Translations under genes and position numbers: made by a program
The notes under the pieces: generated by a model
What the model was told of the DNA's origin: nothing
The model's database searches: none
The model's input: the letters and a program-made list of their open reading frames with translations, nothing else
DNA from: DAOUFU01 sp034429275
Lineage (GTDB): Bacteria; Chloroflexota; Anaerolineae; Aggregatilineales; Aggregatilineaceae
Assembly (NCBI GenBank): GCA_034429275.1
Contig: DAOUFU010000173.1
Location: 1 to 53,301 of the forward strand
DNA: 53,301 bases
Direction of reading: 5' to 3'
In this document: positions 1 to 7,920 of the stretch, piece by piece
How positions within the stretch are numbered: the first letter of the stretch is position 1
Layout of the letters: each line of letters begins with the position of its first letter

Positions 1-197
1 TGGGCATCGGCTACAGCCAACACGCCGGGCAGGTGATCGTGGCAGATGGCACGCCAGAAGCAGCGAAGCGGCTCGAACGCGTGCTGACGACCGATCCCGG
101 TATGGGTGTCGCTCGCCATGCCGATGCGGGATACCCGGAGGCCATTGCGACGGCTCGCGAGCGCGGGGTAAAAATCCCCATGCTGCCCGACGCGTGA
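1..197 (+). CDS. hutU: urocanate hydratase, C-terminal fragment (5' end outside window)
   Basis: The reading frame enters from the left edge (first full codon at base 3) and ends at TGA 195-197, giving 64 residues. They match the end of urocanase: GIGYSQHAGQVIVADGTP, then a RLERVL-TDPG segment, HADAGY, and a terminus ending in PML plus three residues. Urocanase hydrates urocanate to 4-imidazolone-5-propionate in histidine breakdown, using tightly bound NAD+. The next enzyme of the pathway, HutI, lies 5.4 kb away on the opposite strand, so the two are not cotranscribed. The identification is firm; everything upstream is outside the window. Confidence 0.93.
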   Translation, partial: GIGYSQHAGQVIVADGTPEAAKRLERVLTTDPGMGVARHADAGYPEAIATARERGVKIPMLPDA

Positions 198-239
198 TCA
201 TTTTTCAGAGAATCCTTACTTCGGGGCTGGCTCGCTGGC

Positions 240-268
240 TTGGACCGAAAAACGGTATGCGCTATACT
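240..268 (+). promoter_or_regulatory. sigma-70-type promoter of the Roadblock gene
   Basis: TTGGAC (240-245), a 17-base spacer and TATACT (263-268) form a near-consensus promoter. It sits 35 bases before the ATG at 303 and overlaps the upstream part of the open frame, which supports the later start. Confidence 0.7.
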
Positions 269-302
269 TTATCGTGGTCTTGTGCGCTGTGGGAGTGCCA
301 TA

Positions 303-704
303 ATGGTTAGAGAATACCGTAGTGAATCCCTGGATCGAGTCCTCCGCACGTTACACACCGCTGTGCCAGGTATCATCGCCTCGGTGATTGTGAACATCGA
401 TGGGCTTCTGGTGTCGTCCTATCCGCCGGGGGATGAGGATAATTTTGATGACAATCCCACCAGCAGCCCTCAAGTGGCGGCAATGGCAGCGACGCTCATC
501 GGTCTGGCCGAGCGCACATTGGGGCGTCTGGCCCAGGGCGACCTGGAGCGGTTGTTAATGGAAGGCGAAAACGGGATCATGGTGGTTTACCCTGCCGGGC
601 GCACGGCACTGGCCGTACTGGTGGGGAAAGATGTGCGGATGGGGAATGTGCTATATGCTGCCTCGCGTGCGCGAAATGATGTGATCCGAATTCTGGGGAC
701 ATAG
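303..704 (+). CDS. Roadblock/LC7 domain protein (MglB-like)
   Basis: This 133-residue protein is a single Roadblock/LC7 domain, the fold of MglB and other small-GTPase regulators. The pattern is an N-terminal helix, then the strand VIVNIDGLLVSSYP, a central helix with AAMAATLIGLAERTLGRL, the strand IMVVYPAG, and ALAVLVGKDVRMG before a final helix. The frame stays open back to a TTG at 240, but GGGAG at 291-295 and the promoter at 240-268 favour ATG 303. No MglA-type GTPase gene is nearby. The convergent neighbour encodes an FHA protein, so a signalling role is likely, but the partner is unknown. Confidence 0.8.
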   Translation: MVREYRSESLDRVLRTLHTAVPGIIASVIVNIDGLLVSSYPPGDEDNFDDNPTSSPQVAAMAATLIGLAERTLGRLAQGDLERLLMEGENGIMVVYPAGRTALAVLVGKDVRMGNVLYAASRARNDVIRILGT

Positions 705-739
705 GGCCGTCAGCGGGCTGAACAGCCATGCGTGGCATC

Positions 740-776
740 AAAAAAGGCGCGAACGGGTTGTCCGGCGCGCCTTTTT
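740..776. terminator. bidirectional rho-independent terminator
   Basis: AAAAAGGCGCG (741-751) pairs with CGCGCCTTTTT (about 766-776), with A and T tracts on either side. The hairpin lies between the convergent Roadblock gene (ends 704) and FHA gene (ends 801), so it can serve both strands. Confidence 0.8.
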
Positions 777-800
777 CTTTCGGAGGTATGTGTGCGAAGA

Positions 801-1832
801 TCAGGATGACGACGAGTCTGATGGTGGTTCTTGCTTCGCTTGCGGCTGATCAATCGATGGCTCATCCGCAGTCGGTTTTTCGGCATCTGGTTTGTCAGCA
901 GATGGTTTTTCGGCGCGAGGTTCTTTTGCCGACGGTTGCTCTGTCGACGGCTGGTCAACGGGCGGTTTTTCGGGTGCTTCAGCCGCTTTCTCGGTGGCGG
1001 ATGGCTCAGTCAGTGCCTTCGCGTCGCTGTCCGCAGCTGGGACAGTCGGCCCTGCTGCCGGTTTTTCCTCGGCAGCAGGAGCAGGTTCGGGCGGAGTCGG
1101 AAGTTGAGGCTCTGCTGGTTCTGGTTTGCCAGCGTTGACCCGGCTTTCAGTTTCGGCGATGCTCTTGAGCATCTCGCTGTCTGCCGGGAGCGTTTTGGGA
1201 CGCGGCGGTCCAACATAAGGCTCGTTATCCTGGATGGCAGGCGGCAGACCAATAGGTCGCGCGGACAGGTCACCAGCTTCGGGCCGAGAGGAGAGCTTGT
1301 CGTCGCGCTGGAAGTAGATTCGAATGGTCATACTTCCCAGGCGAATTTCGTCACCGTCGCGTAAGCGATAGGGGCGGTGTGGATTAAGACGTTCCTCATT
1401 AAGGAATGTGCCATTGCTACTGCCGAGGTCCCACAGGTCGAGGGTCTGGTTTTCTCCAGATCGGATGGCAGCGTGGCGTCGGCTGACACCCATCCGATAA
1501 CCCGCAAAGGGGGTCAAGTCCACATCGGGCATCGCGCCTGTTGCAGGATCGCGACGGCCAAAGATCGTTTCGGCTTTGGGTTTGAAGATGATAGGGTCGG
1601 TGCTTCCTTGAATATCCAACCGCAGAGAAGTCCCTGGCTCAAAGGTACTGCCTCCTTGAACCCTGACCTCGGCCAAAACAGAGGAGTCAACTCCCAGTTG
1701 TTCGGTTTCCTCTTCTGCCGCGTCAAGCGATTTTGTATCCAGAGGGACTTTCCCGATCAGGCTGGCACCACAATTTTCGCAGAAAACCACGCCCGCGCGA
1801 TTCTGGTGTCCACAATTTGCACACTGTTGCAT
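801..1832 (-). CDS. zinc-ribbon and FHA domain protein with Pro/Glu-rich tail
   Basis: This is a 343-residue cytosolic protein. An N-terminal zinc ribbon carries two CxxC pairs (CANCGHQNRAGVVFCENCG, residues 4-22). It is followed by a linker and an FHA domain (about residues 85-175) with the signature elements FGRR, SRRHA and GSSNGTFLN, which bind phosphothreonine peptides. The last 130 residues are disordered and rich in Pro, Glu, Lys and Ala, with imperfect EKP-S/T-AD-E/K-P repeats. FHA proteins usually read Ser/Thr kinase signalling; no kinase gene is in the window. The start is ATG 1832, preceded by a GGGGG stretch. It converges with the Roadblock gene across a shared terminator. Confidence 0.85.
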   Translation of the reverse strand: MQQCANCGHQNRAGVVFCENCGASLIGKVPLDTKSLDAAEEETEQLGVDSSVLAEVRVQGGSTFEPGTSLRLDIQGSTDPIIFKPKAETIFGRRDPATGAMPDVDLTPFAGYRMGVSRRHAAIRSGENQTLDLWDLGSSNGTFLNEERLNPHRPYRLRDGDEIRLGSMTIRIYFQRDDKLSSRPEAGDLSARPIGLPPAIQDNEPYVGPPRPKTLPADSEMLKSIAETESRVNAGKPEPAEPQLPTPPEPAPAAEEKPAAGPTVPAADSDAKALTEPSATEKAAEAPEKPPVDQPSTEQPSAKEPRAEKPSADKPDAEKPTADEPSIDQPQAKQEPPSDSSSS

Positions 1833-2029
1833 TCAGCACCCCCTGCGGCGCTGCATTTTGTGAATGCATCCTCACCCTGCTTGGAATCCCGAAGGATAAT
1901 TCTACAATCTTAGGCCACATTGGAAATAAGCGCCAGTTGAGGCTGTTCCATCCGCAGGCGAGCGTAGAAGATTTAGATGAGGAAAATCAAAGTTTTGCTG
2001 GACAATGAACCAATAAATGATTACCCTAG

Positions 2030-2035
2030 TATAAT
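2030..2035 (+). promoter_or_regulatory. TATAAT -10 element before sigma factor gene
   Basis: A perfect TATAAT lies 28 bases before the chosen ATG (2064). No good -35 hexamer sits at the usual distance, so the promoter may depend on an activator or use another form. Confidence 0.45.
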
Positions 2036-2063
2036 TCATGGCACTTCAATGGAGAGAGATTGC

Positions 2064-2657
2064 ATGACCACAGGTGAGACGGGCACGCCCGACCGAGACC
2101 TGATTGTGCGTTTGCAGAATGCTGATCTGGTTGCCCTGGGTGAGTTATTTGAGCGATACCGGACGCGTGTCTATCGCACGGCGTTAGCCATCGTGCGCGA
2201 TCAGGCGGCAGCTGAAGATATTTTGCAGGATTGCTTTCTCAAAGTGTATGCCAATGCGCAGCGTATTGATATCGACCGCCCGTTAGCCCCGTGGTTGTAC
2301 CGCGTGACAGTGAATCTCAGCTATACCTGGTTATCGCGCGGGAAAAACTGGCGTACCTCATTGGATAATGTCGTTGGGCACCTGGCCAGCCCGATGCGAC
2401 ACGCTCCCGATCATGTCACTGAGCAGACAGAAATGCGCCAGAATGTTCGGAAAGCTATCGGCGCGCTCAGCCTGGATCAGCGTGTGGTGATAGTGTTGTA
2501 TTACCTGAATAACCTGGGTCTGCAGGAAATTGCCGAAATTCTCGATCTTCCGGTCGGCACGGTGAAGTCGCGGCTCTACTATGCGCGCGAGAATTTGCGT
2601 GCCCAGCTTGGTCCTAGCATGATTTGGTTGCCAGAGGTTGCTCATGGGTATCTTTAG
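2064..2657 (+). CDS. RNA polymerase sigma factor, sigma-70/ECF family
   Basis: The 197-residue protein has a region 2 segment (LFERYRTRVYRTALAI, then AAAEDILQDCFLKVY) and a region 4 helix-turn-helix (LGLQEIAEILDLPVGTVKSRL), and no regions 1 or 3, as in ECF sigma factors. GGAGAGA at 2051-2057 fits the ATG at 2064 better than the in-frame ATG at 2049 that overlaps it. The next gene overlaps its end by 14 bases, so the two are translationally coupled. It directs polymerase to an unknown regulon. Confidence 0.88.
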   Translation: MTTGETGTPDRDLIVRLQNADLVALGELFERYRTRVYRTALAIVRDQAAAEDILQDCFLKVYANAQRIDIDRPLAPWLYRVTVNLSYTWLSRGKNWRTSLDNVVGHLASPMRHAPDHVTEQTEMRQNVRKAIGALSLDQRVVIVLYYLNNLGLQEIAEILDLPVGTVKSRLYYARENLRAQLGPSMIWLPEVAHGYL

Positions 2658-3012
2658 ATGGCTTATGCAGCAAGCTGGATGTCTGGGGTATCCGGCGGCG
2701 GAGATTGACGATCGTGCGCTGGATTATCTGATCCACGAAGCTCTGGTTGAAGAAGAGACCGCAGAACCCCCTGCTGAAAGCTGGGAGCGGCTGTACCTGG
2801 CTGCGCGTAACCGCCAGATGGTCCGACGGCACGGCATGTGGGTGCTGGATGAGCTGCTGCGTGATCCGCCGGTGCGGAGCCGGGCCGTGATTTATCATAA
2901 TGACTCGCAACGCGTGGCGTATGGAGAACATTTCAGCCGCACAATCCACGAAATCCGCGGCTCGTTGTGGATCAGCCTGCCGACCTCGTTTGTGGCGATC
3001 TCAAACTGGTGA
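2644..3012 (+). CDS. hypothetical protein coupled to the sigma factor
   Basis: This 122-residue product has no family I recognise. Its ATG lies 14 bases inside the sigma gene, with AGAGG at 2634. Features include a Trp/Cys-containing N-terminus (GIFRWLMQQAGCLGYP), an acidic stretch around EALVEEETAEPP and a basic helix with RNRQMVRRHG. There is no transmembrane helix and no HxxxCxxC zinc motif, so it does not look like a ZAS-type anti-sigma factor. Its position is the one usually held by a cognate regulator, so a sigma-binding role is an inference from context only. Confidence 0.6.
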   Translation: MGIFRWLMQQAGCLGYPAAEIDDRALDYLIHEALVEEETAEPPAESWERLYLAARNRQMVRRHGMWVLDELLRDPPVRSRAVIYHNDSQRVAYGEHFSRTIHEIRGSLWISLPTSFVAISNW

Positions 3013-3060
3013 TTGGGTCATTTCTGAGTGGCTTAATATTGGGTATGGGCGAGGGGGAAC

Positions 3061-3786
3061 ATGCAGCACGCAGAACATGTTTTATCTGACTGGCGGTCAC
3101 TTGCCCGCCTGATCGACCACACACTGCTCAAGCCGGATGCGACACGCGATCAGATCGCTGCACTGTGTGAAGAGGCGCTGCGTTGGCGGTTCGCATCGGT
3201 CTGCGTGAACCCGGTTTTTGTTCCTCAATGTGTCGATTTGCTGCGCGGCAATCCAGATGTAGCGGTGTGCACGGTGATCGGTTTCCCGCTCGGTGCGACT
3301 CTGCCCGAAGTCAAAGCCTATGAAGCGGCGCAGGTGTTGGCCCAGGGCGCGCGCGAAGTGGATATGGTCCAGCAGGTGGGCGCGCTCAAGGGGCGCGATT
3401 ATGACCTGGTTCGGCGCGATATCGCCGGGGTAGTTGAGGTGGCTCACGCTCATGGGGCTGTGTGCAAAGTGATTCTGGAAACCGCCCTGCTGACGGATGA
3501 AGAGAAAGAGACGGCCTGTCAGATCGCTCAGACTGCCGGTGCAGACTTTGTGAAGACTTCTACCGGGTTTGGCCCAGGCGGTGCAACCGCGGCGGATATT
3601 GCACTAATGCGCCGGGTGGTGGGGCCACAGATGGGCGTTAAGGCATCTGGCGGAGTGCGTACCCTGGCTGATGTGCGCCAGATGGTGTTGGCCGGGGCGA
3701 ATCGCATTGGGGCCAGCGCCGGGGTTCGCATTATAGAAGAGGCGCGCGGAGAAAACGCAGGTCCGGCGGCGGGTGGGGCGTACTAG
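3061..3786 (+). CDS. deoC: deoxyribose-phosphate aldolase
   Basis: This 241-residue TIM-barrel enzyme converts 2-deoxyribose-5-phosphate to glyceraldehyde-3-phosphate and acetaldehyde in deoxynucleoside salvage. Family signatures are LIDHTLLKPDAT near the N-terminus, VCVNPVFV, VIGFPLGA, EVDMVQQVGAL, CKVILETALL, the Schiff-base lysine region DFVKTSTGFGPGGAT, and MGVKASGGVRTLAD with the second lysine. Length is normal. GAGGGGGA just before the ATG is a good ribosome site. It follows the sigma gene pair by 48 bases and precedes the ComEA-like gene by 41, so cotranscription is possible. Confidence 0.95.
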   Translation: MQHAEHVLSDWRSLARLIDHTLLKPDATRDQIAALCEEALRWRFASVCVNPVFVPQCVDLLRGNPDVAVCTVIGFPLGATLPEVKAYEAAQVLAQGAREVDMVQQVGALKGRDYDLVRRDIAGVVEVAHAHGAVCKVILETALLTDEEKETACQIAQTAGADFVKTSTGFGPGGATAADIALMRRVVGPQMGVKASGGVRTLADVRQMVLAGANRIGASAGVRIIEEARGENAGPAAGGAY

Positions 3787-3827
3787 CGGTTTGGCAGGGT
3801 TTGCTTTCCGGTTTTGTAGGGAAGAAG

Positions 3828-4688
3828 ATGAACGAATCGACCATACGCACCCCACTTTTCGACCGACTGAAGGCGTTCCTTTTTCCCATGCTGATCGTTG
3901 CGGTGGTGGCGGGAATCGCTGCGCTGCTGCTGCGCCAACCTGAACCCACGACTATTACCGTCATTCCACCTCAACCCACCCTTGTTCCTTCACCCACATT
4001 CACGCCGTCCGCAACGCCTACCCCCGGACCTTATGCGATTTACATCACTGGAGCAGTGGCCCAACCCGATCAGGTTGTAACGCTGCCTTATGGCAGCCGC
4101 GTGATGCACGCGCTTGACGCTGTCGGCGGTGCGCTTGATACGGCGGACCTGGAACGGGTGAATCTGGCTCAGCGCCTTGAGGATGGCGACCAGGTCCATG
4201 TGCCGACTCGTGCCAGCGATACGCGCGCGATGTCTACATCGGCGGTTCGGATCATTACGCCGACTCCTGGCGCGATCCTGGTATATGTGGTCGGGGCAGT
4301 GGCTCAGCCGGAGACGATGATCAGCCTGCCAATAGGCAGCCGGGTCAACGATGCGCTGGCAGCCGCTGGCGGCCCTGCCGGGAATGCGGATCTCACAAGA
4401 GTGAATCTGAGCCAGGTCCTAAGCGACGGTGATCTGATCTATGTGCCCGCACAGGGAGAGGCGGCGATCATCACGCCCACGCCTAACCGTCCGGCAGTGG
4501 TACACATCAATTATGCGGATGTGGAAGAACTACAGACTCTGCCGGGTATCGGGCTGGCTCTGGCCCAAGCGATTGTGGACTACCGTACTGCTCACGGCCC
4601 CTTCGGCAGCCTGCAAGACCTGGATGAAGTGCCGGGCCTGGGTGAGGGTAAGCTGGATGGTATCCGCGAAATGGTCGTGTTTGACTGA
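3828..4688 (+). CDS. ComEA-like protein: membrane anchor, two SLBB domains, helix-hairpin-helix
   Basis: The 286-residue protein starts with a transmembrane segment (LFPMLIVAVVAGIAALLL, about residues 15-32) and a Pro/Thr-rich spacer. Two SLBB domains follow (YAIYITGAVAQPDQVVTLP and ILVYVVGAVAQPETMISLP), each ending in a LEDGDQVHVP-like strand. The C-terminus is a double helix-hairpin-helix (INYADVEELQTLPGIG, then DLDEVPGLGEGKLDGI) that binds DNA in ComEA. ComEA captures incoming DNA at the cell surface during transformation; usual homologues carry one SLBB domain. GGGAAGAAG precedes ATG 3828, favoured over TTG 3801. dprA, another competence gene, is further along the window. Confidence 0.88.
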   Translation: MNESTIRTPLFDRLKAFLFPMLIVAVVAGIAALLLRQPEPTTITVIPPQPTLVPSPTFTPSATPTPGPYAIYITGAVAQPDQVVTLPYGSRVMHALDAVGGALDTADLERVNLAQRLEDGDQVHVPTRASDTRAMSTSAVRIITPTPGAILVYVVGAVAQPETMISLPIGSRVNDALAAAGGPAGNADLTRVNLSQVLSDGDLIYVPAQGEAAIITPTPNRPAVVHINYADVEELQTLPGIGLALAQAIVDYRTAHGPFGSLQDLDEVPGLGEGKLDGIREMVVFD

Positions 4689-4712
4689 TCGTCAGGTCTT
4701 GTTCAATGAATG

Positions 4713-4752
4713 AAACGAGGGCAGCACGCGAAAAGTGGCTGCCCTCGTTTTT
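4713..4752. terminator. strong hairpin terminator between convergent genes
   Basis: AAACGAGGGCAGC (4713-4725) pairs perfectly with GCTGCCCTCGTTT (4738-4750), followed by T residues. It ends the ComEA-like gene and may also serve the minus-strand sigma gene ending at 4775. Confidence 0.85.
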
Positions 4753-4774
4753 GGCCGGGGAATATTTCGTAGTT

Positions 4775-5353
4775 TCAACGAATTGTTTCTGTTGTCAGCC
4801 ACCGAACTTGTTCATCGGCTAGAGAGGCGCGCAGCTTGTCAATCGCCAGGCGCAATCGCGACCGTGCCGTATTCAGTGAGCAGCCCATGATCTCGCCCAT
4901 CTCTTTGTAGGTGCAGTCGGAGTAGTAGCGCAGCACCACGGCCTGTCGCAGTTTGGGACTCAACTGGTTCATGGCCCGGTTCAGCCCGCCTTCTGTCTCA
5001 TGGCGCATAATGGCAGCTTCTGGGCCGGGCGTATGATCTGGTATCTGGTTGCCCATGCTCAGCCACTGCGCCATCGAGATGCTGGGCAGCGTTTTGCGAC
5101 GGCGTTTGTCGCGGGCGCGGCTGACGGTGATCGTGTGCAGCCATGTGCTGAAGCTGCTCAGTTCGGGGCGGTAACGCCGGATGTTGAGCAGAGCATAGGT
5201 GAGCGCATCCTGGGCTACTTCCTCCGCATCATCGGATACGCCCAACAGACCCAGCGCCAACCGATAGGTCCGAAGCTGATACAGGTCAAAGAGCTGGCAG
5301 GCAGCCCGCTCATCGCCTTCTTGAGCACGGCGGATCATGAAGATGTCGTCCAT
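4775..5353 (-). CDS. ECF-type RNA polymerase sigma factor
   Basis: The 192-residue protein shows region 2 (ACQLFDLYQLRTYRLAL, DDAEEVAQDALTYALLN, FSTWLHTITVSRARDKRR) and region 4 (QAVVLRYYSDCTYKEMGEI, CSLNTARSRLRLA). The frame is open to a GTG/ATG around 5443, but MDDIFMIRRAQEGDE at ATG 5353, preceded by AGGTG, matches where ECF proteins normally begin. No anti-sigma gene adjoins it on either side. An AT-rich stretch with TATACT on the minus strand (5457-5462) could hold its promoter. Confidence 0.87.
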   Translation of the reverse strand: MDDIFMIRRAQEGDERAACQLFDLYQLRTYRLALGLLGVSDDAEEVAQDALTYALLNIRRYRPELSSFSTWLHTITVSRARDKRRRKTLPSISMAQWLSMGNQIPDHTPGPEAAIMRHETEGGLNRAMNQLSPKLRQAVVLRYYSDCTYKEMGEIMGCSLNTARSRLRLAIDKLRASLADEQVRWLTTETIR

Positions 5354-5545
5354 CGCACACCTGGTCTGTATTGGAGCGAGAAGCTTTGACTCACCCTTCC
5401 ATATATACGCAGTCGCAGGCCGGGCGGGTTCACCAATACACATAGGGTACCCCGCCAGTATAGTTTAGTTTATACGCAATTGAGCAATTATGCAATAGTG
5501 TTTTTCGCGCAGTGAAAGATGCCCTGCAGAAGCAGCTTTTCAGAT

Positions 5546-5586
5546 CAAAAACGCTCAGCACTGGCAAAGAATGCAGGTGCTGAGCG
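5546..5586 (-). terminator. rho-independent terminator downstream of hutI
   Basis: On the minus strand CGCTCAGCAC (5586-5577) pairs with GTGCTGAGCG (5561-5552), followed by a run of T (5551-5547). It lies 32 bases past the hutI stop codon. Confidence 0.82.
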
Positions 5587-5617
5587 CTGGCTGATGGAGT
5601 GCGCGGTGCCCAATCGG

Positions 5618-6910
5618 CTAGAATGTGCCGCCCCAACGGGTCGCATAGACAACCTGACCGCGCTTGATCACCGTCTGCGCCAGGTTCGCCCCAAACCTGT
5701 AGCTCAGGTGTTGGTAGGCGGGTGCGTTCCAGATGACCAGGTCGCCCTGTTTCCCAATCTCCAGACTTCCCACACGATCTCCGCGACCGATGGCGTATGC
5801 GGCGTTGACAGTAGCGGCAGCGAGCGCCTGGGCCGGTGTAAGATTCATGAAACGTGCGGCCAGCGCCATCACAAACTGCATGTTCTCGTTCCAGCCGGTG
5901 CCGGGGTTGCAGTCGGTGGCTATGGCCAGGGCTGCACCTGCTTTGAGGAATCGCTGGGCAGGGGCATAACGCGCATGACCCAGTCCGAAGGGGGTGGAGG
6001 GAAGGGCGACGGCGACGGTGTTGGACTGGCCCAGCATCTGGATGTCGGCATCGGGCGTGGCGACCACATGATCGACGGAGACCGCGCCCAGGTCAACTGC
6101 CCGCCGTACACCGCCGATACTCTCGAACTCATCGGCATGGAGCTTCAGCCCCATGCCCAGCGTTTTGGCTGCCTGGAGAATGCGCCTGGACTGCGATAGA
6201 TCAAAGGCCCCCGGCTCACAGAAGACATCGCAGTAGAGCGTTTCGGGCCAATGCTCAGCGCGCCATTCGGCGGCGGTGGGCAACATTTTGTGGATGATCA
6301 GATCGACATACCCTTCGGGATTGTCTCTGAATTCTGGTGGGACGGCATGGGCGGGCAGGAACGTGGCTACCAGGTCGATGGGATGCTCCATATCCAGCAT
6401 GGCGATGGCGCTCAACAGAGTGATTTCTGCATCGGTGCTCAGGCCATAGCCGGTCTTGCATTCCACCGTCGTGGTGCCGTGCGCTAACATGGTATTCAGC
6501 CGTTGGACCGATTGCTCCATCAGGGCGTGGATCTCAGCGGCACGGGTGTGCTCCATCGTCCGGTTGATGCCGCCGCCTGCTGCCATGATCTGCTGGTAGG
6601 ATTTTCCCGCGATGCGCTGTTCGAATTCATCCGCGCGATCACCGGCCCAAATCGCATGAGTATGCGGATCGACCAGGCCGGGCGTAACCAGCTTGCCCTG
6701 AGCATCGAGCGTGATGATGCTGCGGTACTGGCCGCGAATCTCGGAGCTGGGGCCAACGGCGATCACACTACCGCCATCAATGGCGACGGCGGCATTGGAA
6801 ACCAGGCCGAGATCGCCCAACTTATCACCGCGCTGGGGACCGTTGTTGTGGGCCGGTATTGTACATAGCTGCCCGATGTTGTGAACAATAAGGTCGATTT
6901 TCTCGCTCAT
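5618..6910 (-). CDS. hutI: imidazolonepropionase
   Basis: This 430-residue metal-dependent amidohydrolase opens the imidazolone ring to give N-formimino-L-glutamate, the third step of histidine breakdown. Motifs are the metal site PGLVDPHTHAIWAGDR, the substrate loop AGKSYQQIMAAGGGI, ECKTGYGL, LPAHAVP, KLHADEF and IATDCNPGT with the catalytic Asp/Asn segment. Length and motif order are normal. ATG 6910 is followed by the typical MSEKIDLIVHNIGQL start. hutU, at the left edge, is on the other strand, so at least two transcripts supply the pathway. Confidence 0.96.
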   Translation of the reverse strand: MSEKIDLIVHNIGQLCTIPAHNNGPQRGDKLGDLGLVSNAAVAIDGGSVIAVGPSSEIRGQYRSIITLDAQGKLVTPGLVDPHTHAIWAGDRADEFEQRIAGKSYQQIMAAGGGINRTMEHTRAAEIHALMEQSVQRLNTMLAHGTTTVECKTGYGLSTDAEITLLSAIAMLDMEHPIDLVATFLPAHAVPPEFRDNPEGYVDLIIHKMLPTAAEWRAEHWPETLYCDVFCEPGAFDLSQSRRILQAAKTLGMGLKLHADEFESIGGVRRAVDLGAVSVDHVVATPDADIQMLGQSNTVAVALPSTPFGLGHARYAPAQRFLKAGAALAIATDCNPGTGWNENMQFVMALAARFMNLTPAQALAAATVNAAYAIGRGDRVGSLEIGKQGDLVIWNAPAYQHLSYRFGANLAQTVIKRGQVVYATRWGGTF

Positions 6911-7073
6911 TGGGTGTTCTGGCCCCCGGTTTCTCGGATGTGCGGCTGGACAAGCGGTGCATCTTTAATGTAGCACAACCTGACCGACGAGCCACAATTC
7001 ACGCCTGTAATGGGCAGGGGCGCGGTCCGGTGGTACGATCCGGCAGAAATGGTGCGATTCACAGGGATGACCG

Positions 7074-7856
7074 ATGCAGATCGATATCTTGACCTTGTTT
7101 CCCGAAATGTTCGATGGTCCATTGACCGAGAGCATCTTGAAGCGTGCGCAGGAAAATGGGCTGCTGACGATTCGGCGGCATAATATCCGCGATTATACGA
7201 CGGACAAGCACCGGACGGTGGATGATACGCCCTATGGTGGTGGCGGCGGCATGGTGATGATGCCTGGACCGCTCGTCGCGGCTGTTGAAGATGTGCGCGG
7301 GGCGGATAACTGCCCGGTGATCCTGATGACGCCGCAAGGGCGGGTTTTCACGCAGCGTGTTGCCCAGGAACTCGCCCAACATCCACGCCTGATCCTGGTC
7401 TGCGGGCGGTATGAGGGAGTAGACGAACGCGTGCGCCAGCTGGTGATCACCGACCAGATCAGCATCGGGGATTATGTGCTGACCGGCGGTGAACTGGCCG
7501 CGATGGTGATCGTGGATGCGGTTGCGCGGCATGTGCCGGGCGTATTGGGAGCGCGTTGGGCCGCCGAAGAAGACTCCCACGCTATGGGGCTGTTGGAGTA
7601 TCCGCACTATACCCGCCCGCCGGAGTTTCGCGGCCTGACTGTGCCAGAAGCACTACTGAGCGGCGATCACGCTGCGATTGAGCGTTGGCGACGGCGCGCG
7701 GCGATCCGGCGGACCTGGCAGCGCCGCCCGGATATGCTGGTCACTGCTTCGTTGAGCGAGGAAGAGGGCTGGTTCCTGGCTGAGCTGGCGACTGGGGATG
7801 CCGACCGCGCACGCACCGAAGCCGCGAGCGAGCCAAGGCGGGCGAATCCAGCTTGA
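7074..7856 (+). CDS. trmD: tRNA (guanine37-N1)-methyltransferase
   Basis: This SPOUT methyltransferase makes m1G37 next to the anticodon, which prevents +1 frameshifting. Recognisable segments are MQIDILTLFPEMF, HRTVDDTPYGGGGGMVM, LVCGRYEGVDERV and the trefoil-knot SAM site ISIGDYVLTGGELAAMV, followed by the C-terminal domain with LLEYPHYTRPPEFRG. At 260 residues the length is normal. In many bacteria trmD follows rimM; here it precedes ffh. AGGGATGA lies just upstream of ATG 7074. Confidence 0.96.
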   Translation: MQIDILTLFPEMFDGPLTESILKRAQENGLLTIRRHNIRDYTTDKHRTVDDTPYGGGGGMVMMPGPLVAAVEDVRGADNCPVILMTPQGRVFTQRVAQELAQHPRLILVCGRYEGVDERVRQLVITDQISIGDYVLTGGELAAMVIVDAVARHVPGVLGARWAAEEDSHAMGLLEYPHYTRPPEFRGLTVPEALLSGDHAAIERWRRRAAIRRTWQRRPDMLVTASLSEEEGWFLAELATGDADRARTEAASEPRRANPA

Positions 7857-7881
7857 CGCCTGCCCCGCAATCCTTTACAAT
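7853..7881 (+). promoter_or_regulatory. sigma-70-type promoter of ffh
   Basis: TTGACG (7853-7858), a 17-base spacer and TACAAT (7876-7881) make a near-consensus promoter. The -35 box overlaps the trmD stop codon (7854-7856), so ffh can be transcribed independently of trmD. Confidence 0.65.
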
Positions 7882-7920
7882 TCGTCCGGTTAACCAACAG
7901 AAAATACGGGTCAGCGCGGA

